Shown one piece after another: positions 59,916 through 64,000 of a stretch of 64,000 bases of DNA (its first letter is position 1; each line of letters begins with the position of its first letter). A program made the position numbers and the translations under genes. The notes under the pieces were generated by a model that worked only from the letters and a program-made list of their open reading frames with translations, did not search any database and was not told where the DNA came from. The stretch covers positions 6,512,001 to 6,576,000 of the forward strand of contig OX485803.1 of assembly GCA_950295325.1 (NCBI GenBank), written 5' to 3'. Source of the stretch: Polytrichum commune (lineage: Eukaryota > Streptophyta > Polytrichopsida > Polytrichales > Polytrichaceae).

Positions 59916-62900
59916 TCAAGAAGCCCTCAATCTGTTCGTATAAGCCAAGAAACCGCTGAGGCGAGGAGCTGTGCGGACGCGCTCTGAACGTCTCACAGAA
60001 GCTTCTTCAACTGCATACCGCTGTGCCAGCTCCTTAGATCTTTTCTGCAATGCATTACTGCATACAACACAACATAAAACTCCATGTTTAAGACATCATT
60101 TCTGCCATCACGTATTGAATCTGATAAGAGTCTCTGAAGTAGAAATCATTTGACCACCAGTGCAATGAAAATTCACATCTCACCAAGCTCACACCACCAT
60201 CAAAGCTTTCTAACCATCAAGCACAACACAAATTCTACTTCATAGCCTGTAAATGACATCCTTTGATTCTTATCACTCACATCCTACCAACAGAGATAAA
60301 TCAATATCCTGCACACCATAGACACTTAGCCCAACTGGCATCGTTCACAGGCAAGTTACTACCATTTAAATTTACAGAAGACCAAGAATCTACTTAGCTG
60401 GTCATTATGTGTAAATGTGTAGCTTTGCCAATCAATTTGTCAAGCATCCCCAACCAAGCCAATCAAGTAGAGAGAAGCGATACACTTTTAGTGACCATCA
60501 AAAGCAGGTGAGAAGTTAGGTTATGCAAATAGTGAAAACAATCTGCTACTTCATGTGTCACATGCAGGAAAAGGCTGCACTGGCCCCACACTGAACTTTC
60601 AACTGATGCAAGTTGGCCATGGTGCGGACATGTAAAAAATGACATACCTGATCTTCACATAATACTTTTCAAGTTGCTTCTGCAGTCCTTTTTCCCTAAT
60701 CCCTTTTATGTTCAAAGAACTGGATAAAGCGTCAAGCTGTACAAGCACACCACCCATATCATTCATTAGTAGGAAGTACCGATGATTGTAGTTAGATGCC
60801 ACACCTTCTGTAAAATCAAGTATGATGTGAGAAAACAACTAGAAATAAAATTCAGGTACCTCCTCTTTGGCGGCATAGTAACCCCATCTTGTAGAGTCTT
60901 CACTCTCAACAAAAAGCCGACCCTCTCTGTGAAAGAACCAAAATCGGTTGTGGAAACGATCCTTGCCAAGAGGAGAAGTTGAGATATAATGTTTTTCCAT
61001 CTCTCTTTCCAATTGTTCATGCTGTAGCAAGAAAAAATAGAAATGAGAAGCCAGGCTCACCAACTTTATTCTTCAGATGTCAGATTAGCAATGAGGACCA
61101 CAAACATAAGGTGCACTCATATAAGAGAATGCTTGCTCTGTTTCTAAGTGAATGAATTTCTTTTAGGAATCATCTATACCTTACCAATGCCTACAACAAG
61201 ATATAAGCAACAGAAAATATTAGATAATGATCACATACCTTCCGCTGTCTTTCAGCCACCTTTTGCTCCTGCAGTTTGCGCTCAGCCAAGGCCTCAGCTT
61301 GCTCCTTCCTCTTCTCCTGCAACTTCTTCTGTTCCTCAAGTCTCTGTTTTTCCCTCTCCTGCTCTTCTGCTAATTTCTTTGCCACCTTCTTCTTCAAAAG
61401 AACTTGTCTTGATCGGCTGAGAGATACAGGCTCCTTAATATCTTTCTTGCTGCCAGGTTAGACAACAATGTGAAGAACATCAATTCAATCTAACCGACAT
61501 GCTAACATACCTCTAGACACAATCATGGTTGTCAATTGAAAATTCATTCTCATTCACTCACTACTTTGGCTTGCAATCCACCATGTTCAAAATCGGGGAA
61601 AAAATTCAGGAATTTTGGATCCCACCCATTCAAAATAGTGGGGCAACAGCTTCAGATGAGTATAGTCAAAAGCTCTTGAACTCTCCTTCCTTATTCATCT
61701 AAATTGGAAGGATGCATATAAAGATATAACAGGATGCACAAAGACAAAGAGTGTAAGATATTACATCTGTCACAAATCCAAGAGTAGAATCAAAGCCTTA
61801 CACTGAACCTCCATTACTGTTTGGAGAATGGTTGCCAAAAGAATTCCGCTTTCCTTTCACTTTCCATACTGTTGGGTGTAGATCTGCATCTCCACGCTCT
61901 TCCAACATATCCTCATCTTCGCCATCCTCTAAATCCACAATATTGAAAAGAGTAGTTGAGAATTGTTTCCACCAGAAATTGAATGGCCACATGAACTTTC
62001 AGACCTTGGGGGTACAAAATAAAAGGAGCCATGAGAATGGTTCTTAAGTAGCATCAACATAGTCTGTAAAAGAATTGGGCCCTTTAGCCAGGATGAAATG
62101 TTCATAAATATTACCTCTGTCTCCATTCTCCAGTACTTCTCCCTCATCACCGTTCTCTGTAGCTCTGCCATTGCCATTCTCATTTCGTTGCTGCTTTAGA
62201 AGTTCCTTTTCCTCCTTCCTTCTCTTCACCTCTTCTACTTCAACCTCCCTCTTTTGAGCAATGATGGACTGATGTCCTTCAATGTTCTCATCAATCTGAC
62301 TTCTCACTGTATTGGAGTTGAGACAGCAGTTTACCAGTGCTTGCAGAATATTTAGCTTCTCAGAGGCCTCAAGCTGTTTAAAGAAGCCCTGACGAATCAT
62401 AGAAATCGCTGTTGTAACTTCCTTCTGACTAGGTAGCTCCAAGAAATCACAAAGGTCATCCTTCCAGTTGGCCATAGTAACCTCAGTGCGTCTTTTTCTT
62501 TTCTGATGAAATTCTTCTCTAAATATGGGGTCAGTCAAAGCTGCTCGAAGCAATGCATGAGTCATCTCCAATAAAAGTTGTGCCTCACCATCCCTATAGT
62601 CAAGTGACTTTTCAAAGTCTTCCAATGTAAAATGTGAGAGAGATATGGCCTTGCCAAACAAGCAGCAGAAATCCCAAACCATCAACAAGTCCCCTATACA
62701 GTCCATGGGTAGAATGAAATCTGTGGCTGGAACTGGTCGATCAGATAGAGGAGGATCACCAGCTGCTGGCTTGACTAATGTATCCTCAATTGGGTAACGG
62801 ATGGGCTGAGGTATGACTGCAGAAATACAGACATTTTAATTAGAACCTAAGAATTAGATTAGAGTGAAACATCAAGCTGTCTTTCCTGCCAGAGTTTCCC

Positions 62901-64000
62901 AGTCAGCTCAAAATCATCAGCGACCTCATAACTATCTCATTAGTGCTCGGAGCATTCAGCAATGAATACTTCACCTTATCAGTCAAAAATATGAATATCA
63001 CATGTATTGTTTGTCTGTATTGATGTCAACAACAATAAAATCAAATAGGCATGAGCTAAGATGGAAATACTGCTCCTTACCATGAACCAGGTACTCAATC
63101 TAAGCAGTAAAAGAATGTCAGATCTACCACTCTCCATTATGATATGTATTGATGTACAGGACAAACTCACAAGTGATACATCTCCATAACCCTGAATTCC
63201 CATACTCTGAATGCATCATGCATTTAAAAATGACCATATTGTCAAGTTGTAGTGCGAACCTTTTTCTACATGTTGTCTTTTTCCATCACCTTTCTTCCTG
63301 ACTGCACCCTCGCTTCTCCTACGCTTCCTGAGACCATGAACTCCGTTTTGCATTTCTTCATCCTATATTCACAAGAGGTTATCATTACTGGTGAGTAAGT
63401 GGGTGTATACACTCATTACTTTCATGTGTGATTTGTGTCACAACTCTGAGGAGATGAGTGCATTTCAGGGGACCCCACCCCCAAATGCACACCACTGGTA
63501 TATTCTCTCCATAGAACATACATTGGATGCCCCTGAGCACCACTCTACCTATTCTATCTACGCTCTATGATTATTAACAATTATACAGAGCTTCAGTATC
63601 CGTATAAAAAGGCTACAGAAGGCAAGAGACTCATCAAATGGGATTGGCTACGTTAACGAAGCAGGCCAGAGATAAAAGTGATAGAGTTTGGCAGAATGCA
63701 ATAATGGTGAGACTCCATACTTCAGATCGTTTGCCCCGTTCACCCAGCGACGCTCTTTTCGACTCTTTTTCGGTGACCTTTGGTCGCTCAGGAGCCTCTA
63801 TGGGTATTTTATACTTTCGGGCAAGTTTGTCATGCACAAACCAGGCCGAGCTCCTGGAAGGACCCGAAGAAGCCGACTCCCTGATGAACGCCTTCAATAG
63901 CACCCGGGAAAATGGATGCTTCCTGCGTCTTAGGTTATCCCCTGAAACCCGAGAAGTATGCACTTTCTTGCCTTCGTCATGCAGCCAAGCAACCTCGTAC
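59916..64000 (-). CDS. DDT/WHIM domain protein (ACF1/WSTF-type ISWI accessory factor); 5' partial
   Basis: Eight exons in the window: 63999-63721, 63362-63260, 62816-62115, 61928-61802, 61449-61239, 61021-60860, 60736-60648, 60057-59916 (TGA); phases agree, 604 residues visible. Domains: basic N-part with SAWFVHDKLARKYKI, DDT domain at about 160-230 (TDFILPMDCIGDLLMVWDF), WHIM1-like LNILQALVNCC, acidic and Glu/Lys/Arg coiled-coil stretches, then a WHIM2-like SPLGKDRFHNRFWFF and a C-terminal LDALSSSLNIKGIREKGLQ segment. In the family these proteins bind ISWI remodelers in the nucleus and set nucleosome spacing. Whether exon 63999 truly reaches the window edge or begins at an acceptor before 63941 is undecided. 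The pattern matches plant DDT proteins rather than animal BAZ proteins with PHD/bromodomains, which are not seen here. Confidence 0.88.

Noticed and set aside
63721-63999. Full certainty that the first visible DDT exon extends to the window edge
   Set aside because: A plausible acceptor lies just before 63941; without upstream sequence or cDNA both readings stay open, so the gene is marked partial.
1-64000. CRISPR arrays, operons, riboswitches, rRNA genes
   Set aside because: No regularly spaced short repeats or bacterial gene organisation were seen; spliced genes show this is a eukaryotic nuclear sequence. No complete tRNA was recognised by eye, though a folding-based scan could find one.

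Overview
This is a nuclear genome window from a eukaryote of the green lineage. Genes are split by many GT-AG introns, introns and intergenic DNA are AT-rich and full of small foldback transposons, and two of the four genes look plant-like: a plastid-targeted leucine biosynthesis subunit and a plant-type DDT/WHIM chromatin protein. The other two are a type IIB Ca2+-ATPase and a cGMP-dependent protein kinase with several cyclic-nucleotide-binding (CNB) domains. That kinase architecture is familiar from green algae and other flagellated protists, so an intron-rich green or streptophyte alga is the best guess. The species cannot be fixed from the sequence.

Layout. (1) 430-20203, plus strand: cGMP-dependent protein kinase, 5' end outside the window, 13 visible exons coding 840 residues (three CNB domains, then an AGC kinase). 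(2) 20204-25886: 3'-to-3' intergenic space with Tourist-like foldbacks and a GC-rich ORF between two diverged direct repeats. (3) 25887-45020, minus strand: complete type IIB (ACA/PMCA) Ca2+-ATPase, 32 exons, 1170 residues, with a repeat-bearing basic N-terminal extension. (4) 45021-48064: upstream region with three tandem units and two foldback elements. (5) 48065-50124, minus strand: complete two-exon 3-isopropylmalate dehydratase small subunit with a plastid transit peptide. (6) 50125-59915: about 9.8 kb of repeat-rich intergenic DNA including a 1.4 kb Mutator-like element. (7) 59916-64000, minus strand: the 3' eight exons of a DDT/WHIM ISWI-accessory protein running off the window.

I reconstructed all exons by hand from splice sites, phase and protein-family fit; every junction is phase-consistent and each CDS closes without an internal stop. 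The genes do not form an operon-like pathway. PKG (cGMP signalling) and the Ca2+ pump (cytosolic Ca2+ extrusion) are convergent neighbours; a functional link would be speculation. The mobile-element record includes pogo-, hAT-, PIF/Harbinger-, Mutator- and Tc1/mariner-type foldbacks, several with clear target-site duplications.
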